DNA of 64,000 bases from an uncultured Pelagibacteraceae bacterium (GTDB lineage Bacteria > Pseudomonadota > Alphaproteobacteria > Pelagibacterales > Pelagibacteraceae), in the NCBI GenBank assembly GCA_902606115.1, contig CACLFM010000004.1, positions 27,665 through 91,664 on the forward strand. The letters run 5' to 3'. Both the position numbers and the translations under genes were made by a program. The notes beneath the pieces were generated by a model. It was not told the DNA's origin. It did not search any database and was given only the letters and a program-made list of their open reading frames with translations. Shown piece after piece: positions 38,184 to 46,600 of the stretch. Position 1 is the stretch's first letter, and each line of letters opens with the position of its first letter.

Positions 38184-38798
38184 ATGGTAAAAAAAAAAAA
38201 AATTTCTATTTTATCGAGGTTAAGAAATTACTTTTTAGCCGGTGTAGTGGTTCTGCTTCCAATTGGTTTTACATTATATCTTACAATTTTCTTAATTAAA
38301 ATTTCGTCTAAAATTCTTCCTAGTGAGATTAACCCTAATAATTATTTACCATTTTCAATACCTGGTTTAGAAATCTTACTATCTGTTTTTATAATTATTA
38401 TTGTTGGCGGTATATCTTTATCGTTTTTTGGTAAACGAATTGTATCTTTAATTAATGATATATTTAAAAAGATTCCAATTTTAAGAACTATTTATTCAGC
38501 TATTGGTCAAATGACCCAAAGTTTTACATCGACAGGAAAAGATAAGAAAACAGTAGTTTTAGTTGAATATCCAAAAAAAGGTTCTTGGGCTGTTGGTTTT
38601 GCAACTAAAGAGAATGAAGGAGAAATAAGCAAGAAAGTAAAAAGAAAAATGATTAATGTATTTGTCCCAACAACACCAAACCCTACAAGTGGCTTTTTGT
38701 TAATGTATCCAAAAGATGAAGTTATTTATTTGGATATGTCATTTGAGGAGGCTTCTAAATTTATTGTTTCAGCTGGAACATCCGAACCATCTAATTAG
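38184..38798 (+). CDS. DUF502-family membrane protein
   Basis: 204 residues from ATG 38184; the frame opens at a TTG 39 bases earlier, but 'MVKKKKISILSRLRNYFLAGVVVLLPIGFTLYL' is the typical DUF502 start. Two membrane helices (about 15-40 and 60-85), then a soluble domain with 'PILRTIYSAIGQMTQSF', 'VVLVEYPKKGSWAVGFAT' and 'FVPTTPNPTSGFLLMYPKDEV', all family hallmarks. Function unknown. In alphaproteobacteria it is a usual neighbour of recG, with which it is convergent here (4-base overlap). Confidence 0.88.
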   Translation: MVKKKKISILSRLRNYFLAGVVVLLPIGFTLYLTIFLIKISSKILPSEINPNNYLPFSIPGLEILLSVFIIIIVGGISLSFFGKRIVSLINDIFKKIPILRTIYSAIGQMTQSFTSTGKDKKTVVLVEYPKKGSWAVGFATKENEGEISKKVKRKMINVFVPTTPNPTSGFLLMYPKDEVIYLDMSFEEASKFIVSAGTSEPSN

Positions 38799-40486
38799 AC
38801 TAAATCATTTAAAATATCTGCTCTATCATACATTTTTAAAAGAGGCATGAATTTTTCAATATTTTCATTTTTTATTTCAATTCTTTTAACCTCTTGTTCT
38901 GCAAGAAAAAAAAGATCTTCATTTAAAATTGGATCTGCAATTCTAAAACTTTGCAAACCACTTTGTTTAAATCCTAATAAATCTCCATAACCCCTTAATT
39001 TCATGTCTTCTTCGGATATCTTAAAACCATCATTACTACTTTTTAATATGTTAATTCTTTTTTTAGCATTTTCACTTAGGTTGGATTTAAACATTAAAAT
39101 ACAGTAAGCTTCTCTATTCCCACGCCCAACTCTTCCTCTCAATTGATGTAATTGAGATAAACCAAATTTGTTTGCATTTTCTATTATAATCACATTAGCA
39201 TTTGGAAAATCAATACCCACCTCTATTACAGTTGTAGAAACTAATATATCTATTTTCCTATTTAGAAAATCTTTTAAAATTTTATCTTTAATGTCTTTAT
39301 CTAACGCACCATGAAGTATACCAACTTTATTCGGAAAGTATTTCTTAAGATATTCGTATCTCTTGATTGAAGATTGATGATCTACTTTTTTGGATTCTTC
39401 AATTAAGGGACAGACCCAAAAAATTTGATTTCCATTTTTAATTTGTTTCTTTGAGAATGATATTATTTCATCGATTTTTTTATCCAATTTACTTAAAGTA
39501 ATGATCTCTTTTCGATTTTTAGGTTTATTTTTAATTATTGACACATCCATATCACCAAATATTGTCATTATCATAGTTCGTGGGATAGGTGTTGCTGACA
39601 TAACTAATATGTCACAATTTTTTCCACCTTTATCTGAAAGTTTTTTTCTTTGTTTAACACCAAATTTATGTTGCTCATCTATGATTATTAATCCTAATTT
39701 TTTATAGTTAATCTTGTTTTGAAATAGAGAATGTGTCCCTATTAATAAATCAACAGAATGATTTTCTAAATTTGTAATTATTTTCTTTCTTATTTTATTT
39801 TCTGTTTTGCTTGTTAATATTTCAATCCTAACATTATCTGAAAGTACTTTCTTAGCTAAATTATAGTGTTGTTGAGCTAAAATTTCTGTTGGAGCCATAA
39901 AGGCTACTTGAAATTTACTACTTATGACATTTAAAATTGATATTAAAGCAACGATAGTTTTTCCACTACCTACGTCTCCCTGTAAAAGCCTAAACATTTT
40001 ATGTTCAGATTTTAAATCATTATCAATTTCATTAATTGCCTTTATTTGATCAGACGTAAGTTCAAAATCTATCTTTTTCTTAATATATTTAAAAGGATCT
40101 AAGCTAAATACTTTTTTATTCTTTTTAAATTTTTTAACTGAACTTCTAATATTAGAACTAATTAAAAAATTTGATAGAATTTCATCAAAAACTAATCTTT
40201 TGTAAAAATATCCTTGTTTATTTAAATTCTTTGGATCGTGTAATTGAATTATGGATTCTTTCCAACTTATATTATTAAATTTATTACAAATATCGTCTCT
40301 CAGCCATTCTTTTAAATCAGGTATATTATTTAAAACCTCATTAATTATTTTGTTATATTTTTTTTCGTTTAATCCTACAGTTAAACTATATTTTGTATCT
40401 ATTTTTTTAATATTATTAACATTGCTTGCTATATGTGTTGGATTTGTTATTTGATATCTATTTTTTATAGAAACCAATCTTACCAC
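38795..40486 (-). CDS. recG: ATP-dependent DNA helicase RecG, C-terminal part (frame-split gene)
   Basis: Holds all helicase motifs: Walker A 'LLQGDVGSGKT', DEAH-type 'LIIIDEQHKFG', 'VMSATPIPRTM', 'VSTTVIEVGIDFPNAN' and 'QLRGRVGRG'. True continuation begins near 'NRYQITNPTHIAS'; the apparent start upstream (GTG/ATG-like, 'MVRLVSIKN') is out-of-frame sequence of the N-terminal part and not a real N-terminus. Together with 40458-40835 it forms a RecG of about 680 residues, the normal size. RecG remodels stalled forks and Holliday junctions. Confidence 0.9.
   Translation of the reverse strand: MVRLVSIKNRYQITNPTHIASNVNNIKKIDTKYSLTVGLNEKKYNKIINEVLNNIPDLKEWLRDDICNKFNNISWKESIIQLHDPKNLNKQGYFYKRLVFDEILSNFLISSNIRSSVKKFKKNKKVFSLDPFKYIKKKIDFELTSDQIKAINEIDNDLKSEHKMFRLLQGDVGSGKTIVALISILNVISSKFQVAFMAPTEILAQQHYNLAKKVLSDNVRIEILTSKTENKIRKKIITNLENHSVDLLIGTHSLFQNKINYKKLGLIIIDEQHKFGVKQRKKLSDKGGKNCDILVMSATPIPRTMIMTIFGDMDVSIIKNKPKNRKEIITLSKLDKKIDEIISFSKKQIKNGNQIFWVCPLIEESKKVDHQSSIKRYEYLKKYFPNKVGILHGALDKDIKDKILKDFLNRKIDILVSTTVIEVGIDFPNANVIIIENANKFGLSQLHQLRGRVGRGNREAYCILMFKSNLSENAKKRINILKSSNDGFKISEEDMKLRGYGDLLGFKQSGLQSFRIADPILNEDLFFLAEQEVKRIEIKNENIEKFMPLLKMYDRADILNDLV
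40458..40486 (-). other. frame break in recG at an A6 run
   Basis: On the coding strand the N-terminal frame reads TAT AAA AAA TAG. Removing one A from the A6 run (genomic 40461-40466) gives TAT AAA AAT AGA, which joins 'SGKIGFYK' directly to 'NRYQITNPTHIAS', the expected RecG wedge-domain sequence. Only one base separates the two frames. Confidence 0.85.
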
Positions 40487-40835
40487 TTATAATCACCTCT
40501 GAATTCAGTGGTAAAATTTTTCTTATATACCCCTCATAACTGTTGAAAAAAATACAATCTAATTTTCCAGTTTCATCTTCACACGCAACTTTATTAGGTA
40601 AGTTTCTTATTCTAGGAAAGTTATATTTTTTGACAATAATTGATATAGTTTGAATTTTTCCAATTTGAAGTTGGTTTATCTTTCTTAAATCACCTCTATC
40701 AATTATATCTCTTGGAAGATTCCATAATAAATCAAAAACTGTATTAATATTTTTCTTTCTGAATAATTTAGCTGTTTTATGACCTATACCATTAATTTTA
40801 TTGATATCTGATAGCAAGTATTCATAATTAGACAT
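40458..40835 (-). CDS. recG: RecG, N-terminal part (frame-split gene)
   Basis: 125 residues: 'INGIGHKTAKLFRKKNINTVFDLLWNLPRDIIDR' is the RecG N-terminal helix-hairpin region and 'GKIQTISIIVKKY...CEDETGKLDCIFFN' begins the OB-like wedge domain, which stops prematurely at 40458 and continues in the other frame. Its start lies only 16 bases from the divergent sdhE start. Confidence 0.88.
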   Translation of the reverse strand: MSNYEYLLSDINKINGIGHKTAKLFRKKNINTVFDLLWNLPRDIIDRGDLRKINQLQIGKIQTISIIVKKYNFPRIRNLPNKVACEDETGKLDCIFFNSYEGYIRKILPLNSEVIISGKIGFYKK

Positions 40836-40851
40836 AATTACTTATATAACT

Positions 40852-41109
40852 ATGTCTACAAATAAAGAAGATCTTAAAAATAAAATTATTTACAGAGCTT
40901 CTTATAGAGGCACGAAAGAAATGGATATATTAATGACTAATTTTGTTAAGTCATTGATTGACGAATTGGATGAAAATTACATGCAAACATTAGATACATT
41001 TGTCAACATGGACGATGAAAAATTAATTTCAATTAAAAAAAAAGAATCATCTAATAGTTATAGTGATCAGAGAATGCTAGAGATAATTAATAGATTTCAA
41101 AATTTTTAA
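40852..41109 (+). CDS. sdhE: succinate dehydrogenase assembly factor (SdhE/Sdh5 family)
   Basis: 85 residues. 'IIYRASYRGTKEMDILMTNFV' carries the RGxxExD motif that inserts FAD into SdhA; the rest is a compact helical bundle (family YgfY/DUF339). Position between recG and the tRNA-Ser fits alphaproteobacterial context, where sdhE sits beside recG (and mfd). Very close divergent arrangement with recG. Confidence 0.87.
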   Translation: MSTNKEDLKNKIIYRASYRGTKEMDILMTNFVKSLIDELDENYMQTLDTFVNMDDEKLISIKKKESSNSYSDQRMLEIINRFQNF

Positions 41110-41112
41110 TAC

Positions 41113-41202
41113 TGGCGGAGAGACTGGGATTCGAACCCAGGAAAGAGTTGCCCCTTTGCCGGTTTTCAAGACCGGTGCTTTCAACCGCTCAGCCATCTCT
41201 CC
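41113..41202 (-). tRNA. tRNA-Ser (anticodon TGA)
   Basis: 90 bases with the long variable arm of a class II tRNA. Minus strand: acceptor GGAGAGA/TCTCTCC, anticodon stem CCGGT/ACCGG around CTTGAAA (TGA), T-loop TTCGAAT, discriminator G and encoded CCA (41113-41115). Confidence 0.95.
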
Positions 41203-41308
41203 ACGAAAGTTACTTATATTAAAAAAAAATATTTCTACAACATATTTAGTTTTTTACTATATCTTGAGATATTTTAGGTATAATTGTCCTTATAAATTCA
41301 TTTATACT

Positions 41309-42181
41309 ATGAAAAAATTTAACCAAGGCATTTTACTTAGTAGTCTAGGATCTTTTTGGTGGGGTGTTATAGGGGTTATTTATTTTAGATCATTATCATT
41401 TGTGGGACCTTTTGAACTCGTAATTCACAGGTGTTTATGGACAACTGTCTTTTTATTAATTACAACTTTTTTTTTGTATAAATGGCGAAAATTTATGCAA
41501 ATACTTAAATCATCAAAAAAAATTTTTATTTTATTTTTATCTTCATTTTTAATACTGACAAATTGGTCTGTATGGATTTATGCAGTTTCAACTAATCAAA
41601 TAATAAATGCCAGTTTTGGATATTTTATTATGCCAATAATGAGTGTTTTTTTTGGATATGTTTTTTTTAGAGAAAGATTAAATTTTAAAATAGTTTTATC
41701 AATAACATTAGTAATATTTTCGATCTTCTACATGTTATATGAATTTCGAAGCATACCATGGATAGGTTTAACAGTTGCCATATCTTGGTCTCTTTATAAC
41801 GTTTGCAGAAAATTGATAAAAGTTGACACAGATATTGGTCTATTATTGGAAAGTGTATTTATATTCCCATTTGCTTTAATAGCTCTTATATATTTATTTA
41901 CCCTAGAAATGAATTATTTCTCGACAAACGACATATCAATGATGTTTTTATTAGCCCTTGCTGGTCCAATGACTGTTATACCCTTATTTTTGTATGTAAG
42001 AGGTGTTGAGTTATCTGGTCTTGGACCCACAGGTATGATATTTTATATAACACCAACTTTTCAATTTTTGTTAGGATATTTTTATTATAATGAAAGTTTT
42101 TCTTTTGAGAAGTTTGTAAGTTTTGTAATTATATGGATTGCTGTATTAATTTATTTAAAGAATTTGTATGAAAAAAATTAG
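41309..42181 (+). CDS. rarD: RarD-type EamA permease
   Basis: 290 residues from ATG 41309 ('MKKFNQGILLSSLGSFWWGV'); the frame stays open back into the antisense of tRNA-Ser, but the family start is here. Ten hydrophobic helices in two EamA repeats. 'FELVIHRCLWTTVFLL', 'TNWSVWIYAV' and 'ASFGYFIMPIMSVFFGYVFFRERL' match RarD (chloramphenicol-sensitive protein family). Substrate unknown. Its stop lies inside mltB (14-base overlap). Confidence 0.88.
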   Translation: MKKFNQGILLSSLGSFWWGVIGVIYFRSLSFVGPFELVIHRCLWTTVFLLITTFFLYKWRKFMQILKSSKKIFILFLSSFLILTNWSVWIYAVSTNQIINASFGYFIMPIMSVFFGYVFFRERLNFKIVLSITLVIFSIFYMLYEFRSIPWIGLTVAISWSLYNVCRKLIKVDTDIGLLLESVFIFPFALIALIYLFTLEMNYFSTNDISMMFLLALAGPMTVIPLFLYVRGVELSGLGPTGMIFYITPTFQFLLGYFYYNESFSFEKFVSFVIIWIAVLIYLKNLYEKN

Positions 42182-43169
42182 GTTAATATTTTTATCATTT
42201 CTTGTTTTAATTATTAATTTTTCACAAGTTAAATCAGAGGAAAAATTTGATTATTGGGTAACTGAATTTAAGATCAGAGCTATTAATGAAGGTATCTCAA
42301 AAAAAACTGTAAATCTTGTGATGAATAATGCAATTTTTTTACCTAAAGTAATTGAATACGATAGATATCAGCCAGAATTTTATGAAGATACAAAAACTTA
42401 TGTCTCCAAAAGAACATCAAAAGATAGAGTCAAAAAAGGTAAAAAATTATATAAAAATAATAGAAAATTAATTAATTATGTAGATCAAGAATTTAATATT
42501 GAAAAAGAACTTTTATTAGCTCTTATGGGTATTGAAACAAATTATGGAACTTATTTGGGAAAAATGGACATAATTTCATCATTAGCCACTTTAAGTTATG
42601 ATAAAAGAAGAAGTGAATTTTTTTCTAATGAGCTAATAACAATACTCAAATTAATTGACGAAAACAAAATTAGCAAAGATATTTTATTTGGATCCTGGGC
42701 TGGTGCTTTTGGCAATTTTCAATTTATGCCATCAACTATTTCTAAGTATGCTATAGATTTTAACAAAAACTCTGTAATTGAATTAAAAGAACCCGAAGAT
42801 TCCTTTGCTTCAGCTGCAAACTACTTAAATATTATCGGATGGAAAAAAAATGAACCTTGTTTCTTAAATATAGAATTAGATAGCTCTATACCCAAAAAAT
42901 TTTTAAATACTTCTGCTAAAAAAATAAAACATAAAAAAAAATTTAGATATTATAAAAAATTCATAAAGGAATTTGACAATTTAGATGTTAATGACGATAT
43001 TAAAGTAGCGATTATAACACCTGATAGTGATATTGTAAAAGATAATGACAAATTAAAGCCAGCCTTTTTAGTATTCTCAAATTATGAGAGAGTATTGACA
43101 TGGAATAGATCATTAAGATTTGCAATAGCAGTGTGTACGTTGAAAGATAAATTTGAAAATGAATTATAA
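42168..43169 (+). CDS. mltB: lytic murein transglycosylase B
   Basis: 333 residues with a signal peptide (about 1-21). GH103 fold: catalytic Glu in 'LMGIETNYGTYLG' (about residue 125), 'SSLATLSYDKRRSEFF', and 'GSWAGAFGNFQFMPSTI'. It cleaves peptidoglycan glycan strands to anhydromuropeptides, the substrate route of NagZ elsewhere in the window. Starts the block rlpA-dac-tmk-holB-metG-tatD. Overlaps the next gene by 11 bases. Confidence 0.92.
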   Translation: MKKIRLIFLSFLVLIINFSQVKSEEKFDYWVTEFKIRAINEGISKKTVNLVMNNAIFLPKVIEYDRYQPEFYEDTKTYVSKRTSKDRVKKGKKLYKNNRKLINYVDQEFNIEKELLLALMGIETNYGTYLGKMDIISSLATLSYDKRRSEFFSNELITILKLIDENKISKDILFGSWAGAFGNFQFMPSTISKYAIDFNKNSVIELKEPEDSFASAANYLNIIGWKKNEPCFLNIELDSSIPKKFLNTSAKKIKHKKKFRYYKKFIKEFDNLDVNDDIKVAIITPDSDIVKDNDKLKPAFLVFSNYERVLTWNRSLRFAIAVCTLKDKFENEL

Positions 43170-43908
43170 TATATCATTTATTATAATATTTTTTTTGTTT
43201 GCTGGTTGTAAATTAGAAACAGGTAAAAATAATATTGTTTACGACAATAATATTTATATTAATAAAGGTTTTGCTTTAGTTTTTTCAGAAGATTTAATAA
43301 AAAATAAAATAACCAAAAAAAAAATAGATAATCGCAGTTTAGATATTCATCACAGTCACTTATCTAAAGGCACTAAAGTAAAAATTACTAATCTTTTAAA
43401 TAATAAGTCTATAGTTGGAAATGTTTCAAAAAAAGTTAAAAATATTAACTTTTACAATTCTATAATATCTTTAAGAATTTCTGAGGAATTAGAGATTAAC
43501 CCTAATCAACCATTTATCGAAATTAGAGAAATTAAAGATAATTCAATATTCTTAGCAAAAAAAACCAAAATGTATGATGAGGAAAAAAACGTAGCCAATA
43601 AAGCCCCTGTAGATTCAATAAGTATTAATGATCTAAATTCATCAAATAAGAAAAAAAAAATAGTTAAAAATGATAGAAAATTCTTATATTTAATCAAAGT
43701 AGTAGATTTTTATTTTTTAGAGAATGCTAAAAACCTTAAAAATAAAATTATAAACAATACAAATATTAAAAAAATTAATATTTTGTCAGTCTCAGAAAAT
43801 ATACATAGAATTATCCTAGGTCCTTACAAAAATATTAATGCTCTACAAAAGGATTTTTATAGTATAAGAGATTTAGGATTTGAAAATATTGATATTATAA
43901 GCCAATGA
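43159..43908 (+). CDS. rlpA: RlpA-like lipoprotein with C-terminal SPOR domain
   Basis: 249 residues from ATG 43159 (a TTG two codons upstream is less likely). Lipobox 'LFAGC' near residue 18. The middle contains a degenerate RlpA double-psi barrel ('SHLSKGTKVKITNLLNNKSIVGNVSKKV', 'IISLRISEELEI'), and the last ~75 residues look like SPOR ('FLYLIKVVDFYFLENAKNLKNKI...IHRIILGPYKNINALQKDF'). RlpA binds or cuts denuded glycan at the septum. The barrel is divergent and lacks an obvious catalytic Asp/His, so it may be a binder only. Confidence 0.72.
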   Translation: MNYNISFIIIFFLFAGCKLETGKNNIVYDNNIYINKGFALVFSEDLIKNKITKKKIDNRSLDIHHSHLSKGTKVKITNLLNNKSIVGNVSKKVKNINFYNSIISLRISEELEINPNQPFIEIREIKDNSIFLAKKTKMYDEEKNVANKAPVDSISINDLNSSNKKKKIVKNDRKFLYLIKVVDFYFLENAKNLKNKIINNTNIKKINILSVSENIHRIILGPYKNINALQKDFYSIRDLGFENIDIISQ

Positions 43909-45065
43909 AAAAACTCAAAAACTTATTAATTTATTACACTTTTGTCTATTTTAGTTTTATAACTTTAAGTTATGCCGCATTTGAAATAAATGCGAGAACA
44001 GCAATTTTACAAGATTTTTTGTCTGGTGAAATTTTATATGAAAAAGATATTACTAGATCGATTTACCCAGCTTCGATGACTAAAATAATGACTTCAATAG
44101 TTGTTTTTGATCTATTGAAAACTGGTGATTTAAATCTTGATGATAAAGTTATGGTTTCTGAGAATGCTTGGAGACTTTCACAATCTGGATATTCTTCAAT
44201 GTTTATAATGGTTAATGATGAAGTAACAATTGAGGAATTACTAAAGGGTATAATCATTGCATCTGGTAATGATGCGTGTGTTGCATTAGCAGAAGGTATC
44301 GCTGGTACAGAGGAAGAATTTGCTATTATGATGAATTCAAAAGCTGCTGAAATTGGTATGATAAATTCAAATTTTACAAATGCATCTGGAATAAACGATC
44401 CAGATAATTATTCTACAGTTGAGGATATTTTATTAATGTCAAACTATCTGATTAAAAATTATCCAGATTATTATTCTTATTTCAAAGAAAAAACCTTTAC
44501 ATGGGATAGAACGGGAGGAGATCCAATTACACAAGGAAACAGAAATCCTTTACTATATAAAAATTTTGGAGCTGACGGTATTAAGACTGGATATCTTGCG
44601 GTGGAAAAATATTCATTAGCTAGTTCAATTAAAAAGGGGAACAGAAGATTAATAGCTGTTGGAAGTGGTTTTGAAACGAAAAATTCAAGATCTAGACAAT
44701 CAAAAAAACTTTTAACATGGGGATTAACCAACTTTGATACAATCCAAATAGCTAAAAATAACGAAGAACTTGCAAGATTAGATGTTTGGTTAGGAAAAAA
44801 AGAACAAGTTAAAGCTTATGTAAAAGAAGATATCTACAAAACTATTCCCAAAGCTAGGAAAAGACATTTAAAAACATTCATCTATTATGATGGACCAATA
44901 GTTGCTCCAATAAAAAAAAATCAAAAATTAGGAATTCTTAAAGTTTTATATAAAGATGAAATTATAAATGAATATCAAGTATATGCATTTGAAGATATTA
45001 AAAAACTTAATATAATCTCAAGAATAATTAAATCCATAAATTATTTAATCTGGGGTGATGTATAA
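43905..45065 (+). CDS. dacC: D-alanyl-D-alanine carboxypeptidase (DacA/DacC type)
   Basis: 386 residues, signal peptide to about residue 25. Penicillin-binding motifs: SxxK 'ASMTKIM' (about 58-64), SxN 'IASGND' and KTG 'IKTGYL'. Trims the terminal D-Ala from muropeptides; C-terminal domain and a likely membrane-anchoring end ('RIIKSINYLIWGD') follow. In the same operon as mltB and rlpA, forming a wall-maturation group. Overlaps tmk by 8 bases. Confidence 0.93.
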   Translation: MKKLKNLLIYYTFVYFSFITLSYAAFEINARTAILQDFLSGEILYEKDITRSIYPASMTKIMTSIVVFDLLKTGDLNLDDKVMVSENAWRLSQSGYSSMFIMVNDEVTIEELLKGIIIASGNDACVALAEGIAGTEEEFAIMMNSKAAEIGMINSNFTNASGINDPDNYSTVEDILLMSNYLIKNYPDYYSYFKEKTFTWDRTGGDPITQGNRNPLLYKNFGADGIKTGYLAVEKYSLASSIKKGNRRLIAVGSGFETKNSRSRQSKKLLTWGLTNFDTIQIAKNNEELARLDVWLGKKEQVKAYVKEDIYKTIPKARKRHLKTFIYYDGPIVAPIKKNQKLGILKVLYKDEIINEYQVYAFEDIKKLNIISRIIKSINYLIWGDV

Positions 45066-45672
45066 GAAAATTATAGTTTTTGAAGGTATAGATGGATCAG
45101 GTAAAACTTTTCATCTAAATGAAGTTTCTAAATACTTGATTAGAAAAAAAGTAAAATTTATTAAATTTAGAGAGCCAGGTGGCACAATAAATTCAGAAAT
45201 TATCAGAAATATTATTTTAAGCGATAAATCCACGTTTAAAAAAAAAACAGACCTTTTACTTTATTTAGCTGCTAGAAATGAAAATTATGAAACTTTGATT
45301 AAACCAAATATCAATAAAAAAGTAATTCTTATTGATAGGTTTGTGGATTCAACAATGGCCTACCAACACTATGGATTTAGAATTAATAAAAAGATAATAA
45401 ATACTTTAAATAAATTTGTTTTAGGTAATTTAAAACCAAATTTTATTTTTTTTCATTTTGTACCTATTAATTATATAAAGCAAAATATTTCAGGAGAGAA
45501 AAATAAATACGATAAATTTAATAAAAAATTTTATATAAATGCACAAAATGGTTTTATAAAAATTTTAAAAAAAAATAAAAATAAATTAATAATAGATTCA
45601 TCAAAAACCAAGAAATATAATATTGAAATAATAAAAAATAAAATAGATAAAATACTAAACATCCATGATTAA
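45058..45672 (+). CDS. tmk: thymidylate kinase
   Basis: 204 residues from ATG 45058 (GTG at 45055 is an alternative). P-loop 'FEGIDGSGKTFH' (about 6-17), DR motif 'LIDRFVDSTMAYQ' and 'FREPGGTINSEIIR'. It phosphorylates dTMP to dTDP. Upstream of holB as in most bacteria; overlaps it by 8 bases. Confidence 0.94.
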   Translation: MYKKIIVFEGIDGSGKTFHLNEVSKYLIRKKVKFIKFREPGGTINSEIIRNIILSDKSTFKKKTDLLLYLAARNENYETLIKPNINKKVILIDRFVDSTMAYQHYGFRINKKIINTLNKFVLGNLKPNFIFFHFVPINYIKQNISGEKNKYDKFNKKFYINAQNGFIKILKKNKNKLIIDSSKTKKYNIEIIKNKIDKILNIHD

Positions 45673-46600
45673 AAAACTATTTAACGAAGAACTTACAAGT
45701 TTTAGAAAAAATTTTGATTTTTTTGTTAATCTTTATAATATTAAAAAACTACCTCAAACATTGTTATTTACTGGTGAAAAGGGTATTGGTAAATTTGATC
45801 TTTCCTATCATTTAATAAATTACATATTGTCTAAGGATGAAGATCATAAATATGATACGAAATCATATAAAGTTAATCCGAATAACAAAACAAATAAACT
45901 TATTTTACAAAACGTTCATCCTAATTTTTATTTTATTTCTACTAAAGATAACAAAAAAAATATCGATATTTCACAAATTAAAAATCTAAAAAACTTTTTA
46001 AATATAAGTTCATTTAATGACAAACCAAAAATAATTCTAATTTATGAGAGTGAATATTTGAATTTATCTTCCTCAAATTCATTACTTAAATCATTAGAAG
46101 AGAACTATGATAATGTTCATTTTTTTTTAATACATGATTTAAAAAAATATTTGATACCAACAATTAAATCTAGATGTATAAAATTTAAATTTTATCTTAA
46201 TGGAGATGAATTAAAAGAAAGAATTAACAAATTATTAGATAACCAATATGAACAATTAAACTCAGATTTTAAAAATAAATATCTTTCTCCTAATTTTTAC
46301 AAGGATTTGTTTTTGTATTGTCAAAAAAATAATTTATATTTAGATAGGATTGATTTAAATAGTCTTTTAGCTGATATATTTCTAAAAAAAAATTTTAAAA
46401 AGAATGAGTTTGTATTAAATAATTTCTTCCTATTAACTCAATTATTTCTGCACAATCGTATCAAAAATCAGCCTAATGAGGAAAAATATTACTTTCTAAC
46501 AAAACATTTAGCTCAAAGATTTAATGATGTAATTAAATATAACCTAGATTTTGAATCTTATGTTATTGAATTTAAATATTTAGCTTATAATGAAAAATAA
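45665..46600 (+). CDS. holB: DNA polymerase III subunit delta'
   Basis: 311 residues. AAA+ fold: 'LLFTGEKGIGKFDLSYHL' (P-loop with Phe after Lys, so probably no ATPase activity, as usual for delta'), 'NIDISQIKNLKNFLNIS', 'SNSLLKSLEENYDNVHFFLI' and 'PTIKSRCIKFKF' (sensor SRC). The Cys4 zinc module of E. coli HolB is absent. Clamp-loader subunit. Overlaps metG by 11 bases. Confidence 0.88.
   Translation: MIKKLFNEELTSFRKNFDFFVNLYNIKKLPQTLLFTGEKGIGKFDLSYHLINYILSKDEDHKYDTKSYKVNPNNKTNKLILQNVHPNFYFISTKDNKKNIDISQIKNLKNFLNISSFNDKPKIILIYESEYLNLSSSNSLLKSLEENYDNVHFFLIHDLKKYLIPTIKSRCIKFKFYLNGDELKERINKLLDNQYEQLNSDFKNKYLSPNFYKDLFLYCQKNNLYLDRIDLNSLLADIFLKKNFKKNEFVLNNFFLLTQLFLHNRIKNQPNEEKYYFLTKHLAQRFNDVIKYNLDFESYVIEFKYLAYNEK

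Noticed and set aside
41156..41308. N-terminal extension of rarD from an upstream in-frame start
   Set aside because: The extension is antisense tRNA-Ser sequence plus untranslated spacer; the family N-terminus begins at 41309.
45665..46600. HolB lacking the Cys4 zinc module and having a degenerate P-loop
   Set aside because: delta' subunits commonly lack ATPase activity, and alphaproteobacterial versions often lack the zinc module; not treated as novel.
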